A stretch of DNA of 64,000 nt from Gracilaria gracilis (GCA_030374805.1 JARGSG010000200.1:682001-746000); one strand, 5' to 3'; shown: positions 1 through 10,537, counted from the stretch's first letter. Program-made: numbers and translations. The notes: generated from the letters alone by a model not told the origin.

Positions 1-2399
1 GCCGTCCGGACTCTATAAGTCCATAGGCTGGAGCGAGTAGCTTCCAGACTTCGTCGGTGTAAGTGCTCCACCCACGTTGGGGGCGCATGTATATGTCTCT
101 CTTCAACTCTCCGACTTGGAGGTAAGCCGACTTTACGTCCAGGGAGGCAATAGGGAAGTGGAACAAGGAGGATAGGGAGAGGAGCGTGCGGATTGTGGAA
201 AACTGCGCCGTCGAGGAATCGGAGCGAAGGTCGTTCTTCTCGCGATCCCTATTCCCATGGCGGACTAAGCGGCACTTTAGCTTCATGGGTTTCCCTTCAC
301 CGTCGTGTTTTACGACGAAGAAGTGTTGAGAGGAGATGAGGTTGGCATCTCTAGGGATGGACCGAATGGATACCGCACGATACGCTCCCTTCTCCTTGTA
401 GTTTTGCTTCTCCTTGGCAATAGATTCATCAAGTAGCCACCTCGGTGCGCCTTGGAGCTCGTGTTCCGTGAGTGGGTCATTGCCAAACTTGTCATAAAGC
501 TGCTTTAAGATGGTTTGCTTGGCGGAGGCTAAGGATGCCTTTGGAGGAAGGGGAGTTGTGGATGAAGCCAATTCGCCAATGTTTTTTGACGGTATGTTGA
601 AGGGACGAATAGTGGTTGCTCCGGCTAGATACGCGGAGCTAAGTGGATGGTCATCCCACTCTGCAAAGGCAGTGTGCATCTCCTGATCATCCTCGAGCAG
701 TGGTGGCTCCTCTGTTATTTGAACGAGTGGGTTGGGCAAGGATTCCTGGTGGTCTTGGTGCTGCACTTCTCCTGTTTCCGGTGGGTGTTCAGGTATATCC
801 GTGTAGCCAAGCTCTATGCGCTCGAGTTCTTCGAGGAGCTTGGACTTGGGGCGTAGACGAAGGTCTTCGTACGCAACAGTGTACGAGAAACCGTTGAGGT
901 CTTCTGTCGCCGAGACGATTACGAAGTGTTCATAGACCTCTTTAACAAACACCGGGTACCACTGTCCTCTCCTTGCGTTTTTCACGAAGTAGTAGACAGG
1001 TGTCTTAAGAACAAGTATAGTCCTGTCAAGGTGCTTGACGTTTTTGGTGCGGAGGAACGTGTGCAAAGCTTGACGAGCAGCCTTTTCGTGATAGGCATCG
1101 GCGAGATTCTTGGTGAGCCTAGCCTTCGGCAGACCCTGGAGCGCCGGCCTATACCCTCGTGCAAGCTCAAAACTGGATACGAATTTTGAACCTAGCAAGA
1201 TGTTCTTGAGAAATGTGGCTCGAGCGACCAATTCTTGGTCAGAAGGGCACTGTTGCCGTCTAGGAGCCGTGAATTGCCGGTCTTTAACGAGGCGTTGGAT
1301 CAGAAATCTGATGGACTCGTTGAAAGACTCGACGATTCCGAGCTTGTTGTGCCGACGGGCTGGCTTGGCACGAAATGTAATGCCATGCGAGGCACACATT
1401 GCCCTGAAGTCTTCGCAGTCGAATTCTGGGTGGCCCGAGAGTTCTGTGGGGGCGCCATTGGTTGAGATCCAATGGATCACAAAGCTTTCCGCAGCCTTTT
1501 TCATGTTCCTCGAGAAGCATAACCACGCGGCTGAAAAGCCTGAGGCTGCATCCTTCATGTGGAGGATTGGAAGGTTGCCGAGTTCGGCTACAAACATGAA
1601 GTCGACTTGGACATGGTCATTGAATTCCTTCAAAACACGGGAAAAGGAGACCTTTCTGGACGCGAGTGGGCGGCCAGTGCTCGCACATGTCTTACATGAA
1701 TCAAAGGCGGATTGTAGCAAGGCTTCGAGCGTCCTTGTGAGGACTCCGGCACGCTCACAGATTCTCTTCATGTCCTTCGGGCGTAAATGGATGTAGATAT
1801 GGAAGCGTTTTGAGAAGCGCTCCTCATTCTTGATGAAATTTCCTTTGATTGCAAGATTCTTCGCATGGGTGAAGAAGGACTTGACTGATTGGGTGCAAGA
1901 AGGGACGATGAGGAGTATGGTGCGCTTCGTCAGTTCGGAACCGGTATGGTAGGTTCGGAGAAGGACAGGTGCGGAGTGGTTGCCCACTATACCTTGAGGG
2001 ATGCGGATCTTGTTCTCCCAATTCAGGAGATCGGAACGTGATAGTACATCGTTTCCCTACAAGATCGGTCCCCTACCGTCTACTACATAGAACGGTAGCA
2101 GGAAGGGGGTTCCGTTTTCGTCAGTGCCTTGAAATTTCCACATGGCAAAGGTTGGTGCGGCGTCTACGCATTCCTCTCCGAAACCATGGAGGAAGGGCTT
2201 GCAATCTAGCTCGTCGAGACTAGTTCTGTCCCCAAGGAGACGCAGAGCTGTGCTATGGCGCACAAAGACCCTACACTCTTGGGGCAACCTGGATCGACGA
2301 TGGGGTTTGCGTCTGCTAACGCGGGAAAAAGGTCAGAATAGGCTCCTTCCCCTGCAGTTAGAGATGACTGCGTTGGGAGGGGTTGGAGCCTTTTCGAAA

Positions 2400-3648
2400 A
2401 CCCTTGTCCGACTTAGCGGGGGCGTCATGTTTGCCTTTCCCTTCCTTCACAGCGCGAATGCGTTTCGTCTCATGTGACGGGCTTTGGCAATCATAACTTC
2501 CGCGGAGATGAGTCTTAGAGCCACAGTCGAAGCAGTACCCAGCCTCTCGCTCGGTCTTTCGTTTGTTTGACCGGCGGGGACGAGAGGAATTGCCGCGCTG
2601 TTCGTTGTGCGCGCGCTGGGGAGCGGTGGTGCTCTGGCTTGGCTGTGATTGCTTCTGGTAAGCCGCCAACGCCTGCTGAACGCGTTGTCCGACCATGTTC
2701 TCGATATCAGCCTTCGTATAAGACTTGTCTGCCGACTTGGGCGTAAAGGTCAAGTTGCGTATAACCTTGACGGCGTCGTCAAGGTTGAGCTTGCAACGAG
2801 GGCCAGTGGAAAACATGTCACGGATGTGGTTCTCATCTGGTGTTCGGTCATTAAGATACTCAATGACTTCCGAATAACTCTCGAGGAGCCCGTGCGCGCC
2901 GCTGACTAAGTCAGTGGCCTTGCGACGAACAATATTAGCGTTGTCGGAAGGTTGTGGCAGAGTTGAATATATCGGCGAACTTATTGAAAAACTCAAGAAC
3001 CAATGCATGGGAACTCTTCGTTATCGACACTTCCGGCTCAGGTTCGTCCTTTTGACGAGCTTCCGCCAGCGCGACAAGTTGCAACTTAGCGTTGGTTAAC
3101 GTCTCCTCGCTCAGCAAAGCGTCGTTAAGGAGCGTTATTGCAAGGACCTCACTGACTTGGGAGGAAGTTGATAGTCCAACATACATAAGGTGATCGGCTG
3201 CTAAGCCTCGGAAGCAAGATACAAAGGCGTTCAAATCTTCGCTGCGGCGACGTTTGCACTGAGTTACCTCGGTGAAGGATGAGATCAAGCGTGTTACAAT
3301 CGCTATCGGAGGATCGACGGCGATGAGTTTGACAATGTCCTTGACTGCCTCAATTTGATCGTTGTGATTTAAATCGATAAGTTGTTTAGCAACTGCCTCG
3401 TCAAATATAGATTTTTGTTCACGAGGTAAACCACGGTCATAAAAGTGACGAGCAAGAGTTGCGTAGACTGTTTTGTACAACCGGTCGGTGCCTTTTTCAG
3501 CGGCGGCTTGTATGGTTTCCACCCAACGAGAAACGTCGCGACGGTACTCTTGGAGGTCGCCTTCTGGCTTAAACATCGGCGGATCGGTCGGTGAAAGTGG
3601 TTTAGAGGAACGTAAACCTGGGCCCATAACTGGGGAAGCGGTGTCCAT
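2400..3648 (-). other. gag region of the copia element
   Basis: The gag reading begins with MDTASPVMGPGL at 3648 and continues leftward as an alpha-helical capsid-like region, then a Gln/Ser/Thr-rich linker and a basic segment with one CCHC-like zinc knuckle near 2500-2560. This is the usual gag layout for copia elements. It is listed as part of the element, not as a host gene. It is broken. Confidence 0.7.
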
Positions 3649-3844
3649 GCTTACGGGATGAGTTGTTGCGTACGGGGCAAGAAGTCGGGCCGAAGGCGGG
3701 CACAGGCTGCCTGGAAAACTCTGTGAGGTTTCTTCCTTCTCTCTCTGGCGCCTTCTCGGGGTTCGCCAGGACGGCGAGCCCCTGTTTATTGTAGGCCACC
3801 TCCCGGACGCGCCTCCAACCGCGAGGTGCGCCGGGAGGTGAAAG

Positions 3845-3876
3845 TGATAGGACGCTCGTGGCGTCCTATCGCAGCG
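3845..3876. repeat. short perfect inverted repeat near the copia 5' end
   Basis: The sequence ATAGGACGC, a five-base loop, and GCGTCCTAT form a small hairpin close to where the copia 5' LTR is expected. It may be LTR secondary structure. No function can be assigned. Confidence 0.4.
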
Positions 3877-4195
3877 TAGTTAGTGACGGCTGAGGAGGGG
3901 GGCCGCTGGAGCGGACCAGAACCGTGTCACAGCTGTCCACACTGCGGTTCATATGACGTCAAATTCAAGGGTGACGGTATCCACATTGAATCGCATACAC
4001 TACAGAACTTTTGTTTGAAGGCATTGACTTCATAACGGTGTCCCCTAGCACACAGCCTCGCTAGTTCACTAGGTAACATTCATATATATCAGATATTTTC
4101 AAAGCTGTCATTCCTTTTTAAGCGCCAGATTCTCTCTTGCTTTCTAAGATGTGCATTGGTTCTACTCAGAGAAATAACTAGAACCCAGAGCGCTC

Positions 4196-5175
4196 ATGGC
4201 TCCCAGAAGAAGGCGACCGCAACTGCGTGAAGACTCCCCGGCAGTCTTAAAAACCAAAAGTATGTTCGAAAAAGGTGACCTCCTTGGTACGGAGACGGCC
4301 AAAGAAGTCTTCGATATGGATCCGCTGTTCAAACCATTTCGGTTCTCTACATTTAAGGCTCAATTACACAAAATTCGTCAGGAAATGTTGAAATCATCGA
4401 GTAAGTTATTCTATTGTTGAGCGTCACCTTCTGGTAAACTAACATTTTTCAAGCCGTATTGAATCCACAAACATCGGAGAATATGGGTCCTAGAGATGGG
4501 GAAAATGTGAAAAATGATGTCGACATTGATGACAGCATCGAATTTTCTCCAGAACCGCTACCATGCCCATTTATAGGTAAATTCTATCCTATGGTGTTGA
4601 TGTCTGAGTGGAAAAATGTCGATTCTACAACACAGAATTTGACTTTAGCAATTGTTTTGTCATCTGGAACATGGTCAACTGAAATTCAGAGTTCTGTTTC
4701 AGATGACGGGTCTGCATTTGAGCTCTCTATAACCTGGCCGGAGCCGATGATTGATGTCAAACAGCTCCATAAACTGTGGCTTACGAAGCAGTTTGACCTT
4801 ATAAAGGATTATCATCCCAAGATTCTCGGGTTTCAAAAGGCGCTAAATGCGTTACGCAAAACGGCTTCTTATTCCGTTAGGTGCTCCTTTTCAATTCAAC
4901 TTCAATTTCCTGTTGAATCTCAGGTTTTGAGAAAACTGATTCTGACATACGCGGATCAAACAAAAGTTTATTACGTGGGTTTTAAGGCTCCTAATGACAA
5001 GTAAGTACGAAAGGAAGATATCTTATGTGTAAAAATTATTTGAAAACTTAGTTTTAATGTTCATTTCTAATTTTGTTGCTTTTTATGTACTTCAATCATG
5101 CACTATAGTTTCATCATTCACTATTTCAGTCAAAAGAGAGTTGAATCGGTAGATTTTATGATTCTACTGTGCTAA
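4196..5175 (+). CDS. Unrecognised protein, probable three-exon gene
   Basis: Exon 1 is 4196-4400, starting at ATG (MAPRRRRPQLRED). A 53-nt intron 4401-4453 has GTAAGT at its 5' end, a CTAAC branch-like site and a TTTTTCAAG acceptor. Exon 2 (4454-5000) continues in frame. A second GTAAGT at 5001 and CTATTTCAG ending at 5129 define a 129-nt intron, after which exon 3 stays open to a TAA at 5173-5175. Without the second intron the frame would end at 5004. The N-terminal part is basic, then a short helical segment (FEKGDLLGTETAKEVFDMD). The middle is Ser/Thr-rich with strand-like patches and an aromatic YYVGF near the end. The N-terminal pattern resembles short conserved regions I associate with repeated gene families in algae and other protists, but I cannot name a family. 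It could be a host gene or a transposon accessory protein. Confidence 0.6.
4401..4453 (+). other. Spliceosomal intron of the three-exon gene
   Basis: Fifty-three bases run from GTAAGT to CAAG with CTAAC about 15 bases before the acceptor. Removing it keeps the reading frame open across the junction. This is the clearest intron in the window and shows that the host uses short canonical introns. Confidence 0.7.
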
Positions 5176-5179
5176 GCAG

Positions 5180-5730
5180 TTTTTATTTGAAAGATACTTT
5201 GGAATCTAGTTTTCTTGCAAATCCCTGCTGTTTGCTTTTGCAGGTTTTAGGTGCCCTGCTGCCATATTGGTTTTGTGTTTTTGCTCTTTAGGTTTATAAC
5301 TCGCGCGCTTTTCTTACCAGGTTTGTTGCCTATTGCATCGATATTTGAATAACACTATGATAACAGGAAGCTATTTTTATGGTGCCTTATGTCAATTCAG
5401 GGATAATGATTGACCACGAAAGCTGCAGTTTTGTGCAAACGATTTTGTTATTTTTCGGCTTTTTTTTTAAGTCGGGGATACATCTCAGCGTTTGGTGGTT
5501 GATGCAGGTAGTATATATACAGTGGTGTGCTTCTCGTTTTCCAACGTCGTACAAACACCGTGTCCTGGACTGTCATCGTTTCTTCCCATTGTACTGTCGA
5601 TCTTGTGTCAGACCGATGGCAGAATTGGCGAATAACAGGAGCGGAAAGAGAGTTGGGGGCGCTGAGGCGTCTTGCGTCAGTTGGCATTCATGTCTGCACA
5701 TGTTCACCCTTTAGTGCACTCCGTGCATGA
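5180..5730. other. Spacer without a convincing gene
   Basis: AT-rich at first, then mixed composition. Open frames here are short, overlap on both strands and show no domain pattern. I see no gene in this stretch. Confidence 0.5.
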
Positions 5731-5732
5731 AC

Positions 5733-5885
5733 AACAGTTGATTGCATGACACGCTCACAAGTGTGCCATTCAATCAACTGTCGTCCATCTTGAACCACCG
5801 ACTGCACCACTTTCTCCCCAATCTCATTGGTTGTTCTTATGTCTATCTGTATGGACATAAATATTTTTAGTGCTGAAAGGGTTAA
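5733..5885. mobile_element. Right end of a TTAA (piggyBac-like) element
   Basis: The segment ends in a palindrome of the TATGTCTA...GGACATAA type followed by TTTTTAG, AAAGGGTTAA, closely matching the right end of the complete piggyBac element at 27424-27480 (GGACATAAGAATTTTTAG, AAAAGGGTTAA). The sequence before it (AAGTGTGC, TTCAATCAAC) also matches the full element near 27345-27375. A short inverted repeat, ACAGTTGATTG with CAATCAACTGT, lies at 5734-5783. The terminal TTAA is 5882-5885. No matching left end was found, so this is a truncated or diverged copy. Confidence 0.65.
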
Positions 5886-5889
5886 ATGA

Positions 5890-6700
5890 AATCAAGCACT
5901 ATACCTATGATGAGTGTTAACTATAAAAATGGACTAATAGATTTGCTATGTTGCAAAACTCAGATGTTCACAATATCATGCTTGCAATAACATTAGATAT
6001 GAATACCGTATCGTGAAAAAAAGAAGCTTGTTGCTCTATTCACGATTTGTTGCGAGTCGTTTTCGATGAAGCCATAAACCCAGATCCCCCTGAATCTGCG
6101 CTGTCCGGTTACCGGAATGCGGCACAGCACACACGGTCACAAAACTGTCGCTCGGTGGCGATGCACACTTGTACGGCCACGATACGATCTTGGCTGACTG
6201 CAGTTGCTTCACGTTGTATGTATGGCACACTCATTGCTGCTTCTGCGGACGTCAGATATGTCACACATAGTGACTGCAGCTATCAAAAGAGGCTATTCGT
6301 TCTGCATTGAGTGCCAACGCTACGACTGTATGCGAATCATACGGCCACCACCCGTTTGGTTCCGACTGGTCAGCCCAATCTGATCCTAACCTGATTAGAT
6401 TGGGAAGCAGATGTAATTATGTAACTAGAGATTCATTGGTATCGAGCAGCCATGAAAAAGAGTTGGGTCATGGTTTCGTGGCAGATTGTTCCTGAATTGA
6501 ATTATCTGGTCAGCGGAGAACAAGGCATAATGACTTCGCGTTCCTGCACCTGTGAGCTATGTGGCTTGTGGTCATGGAACAAGTAACAGAATGGGAATTG
6601 AAACCGGTTACTGCCTGCGTTCTGTTCATCTAAGGTTGGTGCGGTGAAACCGATCACATTCATTCCGGCTTTCACCAACTTCGATTAAACGGTGGAGCTG
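5890..6700. other. Spacer without a convincing gene
   Basis: Only short overlapping open frames are present. A weak inverted repeat (GTTGGTG with CACCAAC) lies around 6634-6681. Nothing else is supported. Confidence 0.4.
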
Positions 6701-6707
6701 CGAGTCG

Positions 6708-6715
6708 TTATAAAG
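6708..6715 (+). promoter_or_regulatory. TATA-like box upstream of the coiled-coil gene
   Basis: TTATAAAG lies about 150 bases before the ATG at 6861, which would put transcription start near 6740. Confidence 0.4.
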
Positions 6716-6770
6716 TCTTACCTCAACTGCCACGTTCAAGACGCTAAGCCATCACACCCCACAAGTTCAG

Positions 6771-6836
6771 ACCTCCTTCGCACTCGCCACTAGTGTAACG
6801 ACGACCTCCTTCGCACTCGCCACTAGTGTAACGGTA
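6771..6836. repeat. Two tandem 33-bp repeats
   Basis: The unit starting ACCTCCTTCGCACTCGCC and ending TAACGACG occurs twice, at 6771-6803 and 6804-6836, the second differing at its last bases. The period is 33 bp, eleven codons, and is in frame with the downstream coiled-coil ORF (SFALATSVTTT), although no upstream ATG exists in that frame after a stop near 6711. Confidence 0.7.
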
Positions 6837-6860
6837 CCATTTGCAATCAACACCGGGGTC

Positions 6861-7268
6861 ATGATCGATATTCTTGTGAACGTTACGCTCTTTGTCTTAG
6901 CGAGCACCTCCCGCCGCAATCTCAGGTTGCAGAAGACCCGCTGCCAGAATCTCGAGGCCGACCTGGATGAGAAGAAGGCCCAACTGGAGGGCCTCACCAC
7001 TCAACTGCATGACATGTCATCCGAAGTGAAACTTATCTTGCGTGAGAAGGAGGAAGAATGGACGAGAAGAATTATCGAAGCGCAGAGTGTCGCCATGAGA
7101 GTTACCGAGCTCTTGAGCGGAGATGTGCAGAGTTTGAAAGAGAAGCACGGCCGCATTGAACTGTTGGGATTGGAAGCGGATTCCAAAAAGCACCTCGAAC
7201 TGGAATTGCCAAAGAACGATATTCCCCAGACTGTCTCCATCCGAGAAGCTCAAAAGCTCTCTTGTTGA
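6861..7268 (+). CDS. Predicted coiled-coil protein of unknown function
   Basis: A 135-residue frame from ATG 6861. Residues 1-16 are hydrophobic (MIDILVNVTLFVLAST) and could be a signal anchor or short membrane segment. Residues about 20-125 are charged with heptad-like leucines (NLEADLDEKKAQLEGLTTQ, VTELLSGDVQSLKEKHGR), typical of a coiled coil. A TATA-like box sits 150 bases upstream. The frame stays open upstream through two 11-residue repeats without an ATG, so an upstream exon cannot be excluded. I do not recognise a family. The amphipathic charged pattern is the main sign that it is coding. Confidence 0.5.
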   Translation: MIDILVNVTLFVLASTSRRNLRLQKTRCQNLEADLDEKKAQLEGLTTQLHDMSSEVKLILREKEEEWTRRIIEAQSVAMRVTELLSGDVQSLKEKHGRIELLGLEADSKKHLELELPKNDIPQTVSIREAQKLSC

Positions 7269-7597
7269 TACCAGTCTGTGTTTGTGAACATCGGAGGCTT
7301 TGCTCCACCCTTTCGCGCGGACCGGCTTTGAAGTACCCTCGTATTGTACGCGCCGGTCCAATTTCTAAACACGCGTTGACATGAAAATATCCACATTTGT
7401 AAAGCTAAATACTGTTTATCATTTTTCAAAATACTCTCTCTCACTCCCACCACCTACACTACTCGGTAAACTGTAGATAGTGCGAGTTTCCACCTGCACG
7501 GAACTCCTAACGAACGACTCGAACCACCAATTTCTTCGGAAGATGCCGGAACTTCGAATGAGTAGACGTGGACAATGCATATCTACCTTTCTCTGAC

Positions 7598-7916
7598 TTA
7601 TCCCTTTCGAGACGGAAAATTCTTATGTCTACTGAGCTAGACATAAGAAGAGCCAACCAGATGTTGAGGAAAAACCTCAAACAGAATGCTTCATGATGGC
7701 TTCATGATGTAGCTGTAGAACAACTTGTACACGTGGGGTTGAGTGCTTCAATAAAACGTTGCAATCCACACTTTCTTTATGTCTATCCTAATAGACATAA
7801 GCAAAATTGACACTTGGCAAACTAGAAGCCAATTGCTATAGTGTCATACAGTGTTTTACCCAATCATATTGACAGCTTATGTCTATTGAGATAGACAAAA
7901 GCTTCCCGCCTCTAAG
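7598..7916. mobile_element. TTAA-family MITE, single copy with diverged ends
   Basis: About 315 bp nearly identical to one arm of the inverted dimer at 9944-10537. It begins TTATCCCTTTCGAGACGG (the TTAA changed to TTAT), followed at once by CTTATGTCTA, GAGC, TAGACATAAG. Further copies of the same palindrome lie near 7772-7799 and 7878-7900. The right end (TAGACAAAAGCTTCCCGCCTC) is a diverged inverted version of the left end. There is no ORF. The ends and palindromes match the complete piggyBac element at 24280-27480, so that family is a plausible source of its transposase. Confidence 0.75.
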
Positions 7917-8156
7917 ATGCCAAATGAATACACTAGAACACGCACAACACCTTGACAGCGCCGACAGTGTCTGCAATTACAGTACGCTCCCAAGTCGGTG
8001 CATCTGCCATCTCACATGGCAGGTGAAAATGGAAGAAAAAGGACGGCTTCAGAACGGCATAATTGTCCTGATGCGGGTGTTACCGTCGATAGTTCGCGAC
8101 GAAAAACGTTAGAAGGGAAGATCGAGAATCCAACTAACCGTAAAAACTATTTCGAA

Positions 8157-8797
8157 TCACCGAGCGGCTTTATAATCTCGAGAGCGTCTGAAAAATTGAA
8201 GACAGCGCCGGTGAATATCTGAGAAATACTCTTGACTGCTACAGAGCGAATCGCATCGATCAACCTTTTGGCCATACGACTCTCCAAACGGGCAGTAGTC
8301 ACATCCTCGAGAACCCGGCCGAGCATACGAGTTATTTGGGCAATATGAACACGATTCGCGCCGTCCAAGGTCACCGTCTGGCCCGTTGGTATTTGGCGGG
8401 CACGGTTTGCAATCAAGTTCATCGCGTTCGTGAAAATATCCGACTGTACAAAGTTTCCAATTACCATCGGGTACGCACCATTCCAATTGGGCAAGTTTGG
8501 CATTCGGATGCATCTCTCAAGGAGAACTAGTTTTCAGCACCCGATAACATGGTTTACACGTAGCGTGAATGTTTCTGAATCAATACCCAGGAGAACAAAG
8601 ACCACACCGCGTTCCATTGTCAAGTGGTAGCGTTACACTTCCAGGTTCACATGCTAGGCAAGATTTGGCCCCTCTGATAGAAGTCTCATTCGCTGGACAT
8701 TCGAGACAGCCTTGTTGACCAACGGGTCGGTCTGGAAATACAAGTGGTTGATAGCATCCTGGAGTACACTTCGAACAGCCAGAAGATAGCACGTTAG
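8157..8797 (-). pseudogene. Broken secreted GCC2/GCC3-type cysteine-rich gene
   Basis: Minus-strand reading from about 8792 to 8157 shows repeated C-x2-C units typical of GCC2/GCC3 or ephrin-receptor-like modules: SGCSKCTPGCYQP, GCLECPANETS, SCLACEPGS, CKPCPPNTNG, SCSYCPNNSYARPGSRGCDYCPFG. The C-terminal part aligns in style with the intact paralogues at 16818-17801 and 18576-19541 (YCMPGTFAKRGSTTCFACPLG in the latter). Frame changes around 8500-8580 and a stop there split the gene. Its 5' end, including any signal peptide, is missing, apparently replaced by LINE-like sequence beginning near 8797. It is a host gene fossil. Confidence 0.7.
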
Positions 8798-9262
8798 AAG
8801 AGAGAGAGAGACCTTTATTTCAGGAAATAAGGACAAGCGTTGGTCACGCCGACGTGGCAGCGTGTGGGTGCATGTGAAGCGTCCAGCGCCGACGATTTAT
8901 GGCAGCAGCTGTCAATTGCAGAACAATTCGTTCTAAGCGCAGGACCAAGGAGTGGTACTCATTGAAGGGGTTTGAACCGCGTACGCTGCTGGCATACTCC
9001 GCAACGCGGCGAGAAAAGCGTCTTTCGGACTCTCCCAGGCCGCCGTGAACGTCGAAGCCGAACGGAACGAATTCGACGTTATTGGTGGCACAAAGCGTTA
9101 GAAGAGGATAAACAGGAGTTAGGGAAATGCTAGTAGCGCTGCGGCGAAGCGGTTGTGCTGCCACGTGCTTTGCGACGTCACACACGGGGAGCGACTTGTG
9201 ATACGACGCCGACGCCAGGCCGACGGATGCCCACAGTTGTCACCCATAACACCTCAAGCTGC
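8797..9262 (-). mobile_element. LINE-like 3' fragment (C-terminus of an ORF2-type protein)
   Basis: A minus-strand frame at 8844-9185 encodes CATNNVEFVPFGFDVHGG followed by GLGESERRFSRRVAEYA and a helical tail, a pattern typical of the extreme C-terminus of non-LTR retrotransposon reverse transcriptases. Downstream of its stop (lower coordinates) comes GAAATAAAGG and a (TC)n tract (8797-8812 region), which then meets the broken GCC2/GCC3 gene. A simple-repeat 3' tail joined to a truncated host gene fits target-primed insertion. The family is not determined. The alternative is an unrelated host ORF. Confidence 0.45.
9170..9262 (-). repeat. Inverted repeat arm shared with 11938-12040
   Basis: About 95 bases here, read in reverse complement, match 11938-12040 closely (shared GACAACTGTGGGCA, GTCGGCGTCGTATCACAAGT, CGCTCCCCGTGTGTGACGT). 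The arms lie about 2.7 kb apart in opposite orientation and enclose the hAT-like MITE, the TTAA dimer and the small cysteine-rich gene. Most likely they are two copies of one LINE-like element rather than the ends of a single transposon. Confidence 0.7.
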
Positions 9263-9465
9263 TGATTGTAACATTAGATTTGACCTGAGATTTCTTGACG
9301 TTGTAAAATAAATGAGAAAGGTTACAAGAGAGGGCGAGAAATGGCCGATTTCCGCATATGTAAAAACACGAGTCTGCGTAAGGGAGCGTTATACCTAACG
9401 TGAGATGTGTTTGTTATTTGCCAGAAGTGCTTATGTAGGAAACCCATTGGACGCTCCATTTTCGG

Positions 9466-9873
9466 CAGGAGCGTATTTCTGACTACTTATTTTTCGGGTT
9501 CGAAGTCAAATAGTCAAGCATTTTTGACGGTAGTCAGTCAAAGTAGTCAATAAGTAGTCACTTTTAAGTATTTACGATATTCTAAGCGTGCTTTTCTGTG
9601 TTAGACAAAGTATCAGTAGTTTTTAGAACAATAACGGGTCCCGCTCAAGCCACTTTGACACTGAACCAACTGCTACAGAATTATTGTTCGAACAAAAATC
9701 GTTCTACTCACTATCCGGCTTCCGATTATATATTAATTTTTGTGGCTTCTAAAGCAAATTAAGATTTTACGTACACTGATTACTTTTATTGACTACTACT
9801 CAAACGATAAAGTCAGTCAGTCATAGTCATGTGCTTTTTTCATAGTAGTCAGTCAGTCAAAAATACGGGCCTG
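9466..9873. mobile_element. hAT-like MITE
   Basis: About 408 bp with terminal inverted repeats CAGGAGCGTATTTCTGACT (left) and, in reverse complement, CAGGCCCGTATTTTTGACT (right). The flanks ATTTTCGG and ATTTCCCG agree at six of eight bases, consistent with a diverged 8-bp target duplication as made by hAT transposases. Inside are many copies of AGTCAGTCA and TAGTCA-type short repeats near both ends. There is no ORF. One end of another copy is at 60513-60623. Confidence 0.65.
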
Positions 9874-9943
9874 ATTTCCCGGGACATTTCTCAAAGAAAA
9901 GCATGTCTCGCAAATAATAGACAAACAAGGCCTTAACTTTTGC

Positions 9944-10537
9944 TTAACCCTTTTGAGACGAAAAATTCTTATGTCTACTGAGCTAGACATAAGAAGAGAT
10001 AACCAGATGTTTAGAAAAGACCTCAAACAGAATGCTTCATGATGGCTTCATGATGTAGCTGTAGAACAACTTGTACACGTGGGGCTGAGTGTTTCAATAA
10101 AACGTTACAATCCACACTTTCTTATGTCTATCCTACTAGACATAAGCAGAAATTAACACTTTGTAAACTAGAAGCCAATTGCAATAGTTTCATACAGTGT
10201 TTTATTCAATCATATTGACAACTTATGTCTATTGAAATAGACATAATTTTTTCGTCTCATGTCTATCTCAATAGACATAAGCTGTCAATATGATTGGGTA
10301 AAACACTGTATGTGTAGCAATTGGCTTCTAGTTCGCCAAGTGTCAATTTTGCTTATGTCTAGTAGGATAGACGTAAGAAAGTGTGGATTGTAACGTTTTA
10401 TTGAAACACTCAGCCCCAAGTGTACAAGTTGTTCTACAACAAATTAACCATTCTGTTTGAGGTTTTTCCTCAACATCTGGTTGGCTCTTCTTATGCCTAG
10501 CTCAGTAGACAAGAATTTCCCGTCTCAGAGGGGTTAA
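9944..10537. mobile_element. TTAA-flanked inverted dimer (foldback) of a piggyBac-type MITE
   Basis: A 594-bp unit begins TTAACCCTTTTGAGACG and ends with CGTCTCAGAGGGGTTAA, so TTAA sits at both ends (9944-9947, 10534-10537). Its left half (to about 10245) and right half are near-perfect reverse complements over about 290 bp. Each half equals the single MITE at 7598-7916. Six or more palindromes of the form CTTATGTCTA/TAGACATAAG are spread along it, and an inner end-like motif TTTTTTCGTCTC lies at the centre. A short insertion-deletion distinguishes the arms (the ATGATGGCTTCATGATGTAG stretch of the left arm is shortened in the right). No coding capacity. Confidence 0.8.

Larger units (their letters stand above)
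1..3950 (-). mobile_element. Ty1/copia LTR retrotransposon, partial and broken
   Basis: Minus-strand reading gives, from right to left, a gag protein starting near 3648, a zinc-knuckle region near 2500-2560 (C-x2-C pattern ending in a CFDCGSKTHLRGS-like stretch), a retropepsin-like stretch near 2050-2290, an integrase-like region about 1200-1800 and the start of a copia reverse transcriptase running off the left edge (residues like KMKCRLVRHGNRDREKNDL, FPIASLDVKSAYLQ). This integrase-before-RT order identifies Ty1/copia. It could belong to the aquatic GalEa-like branch, but that is a guess. The 5' LTR should lie around 3660-3950 but I cannot fix its ends because the other LTR is outside the window. 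The element looks old and is broken, with several interruptions of frame. Confidence 0.8.
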
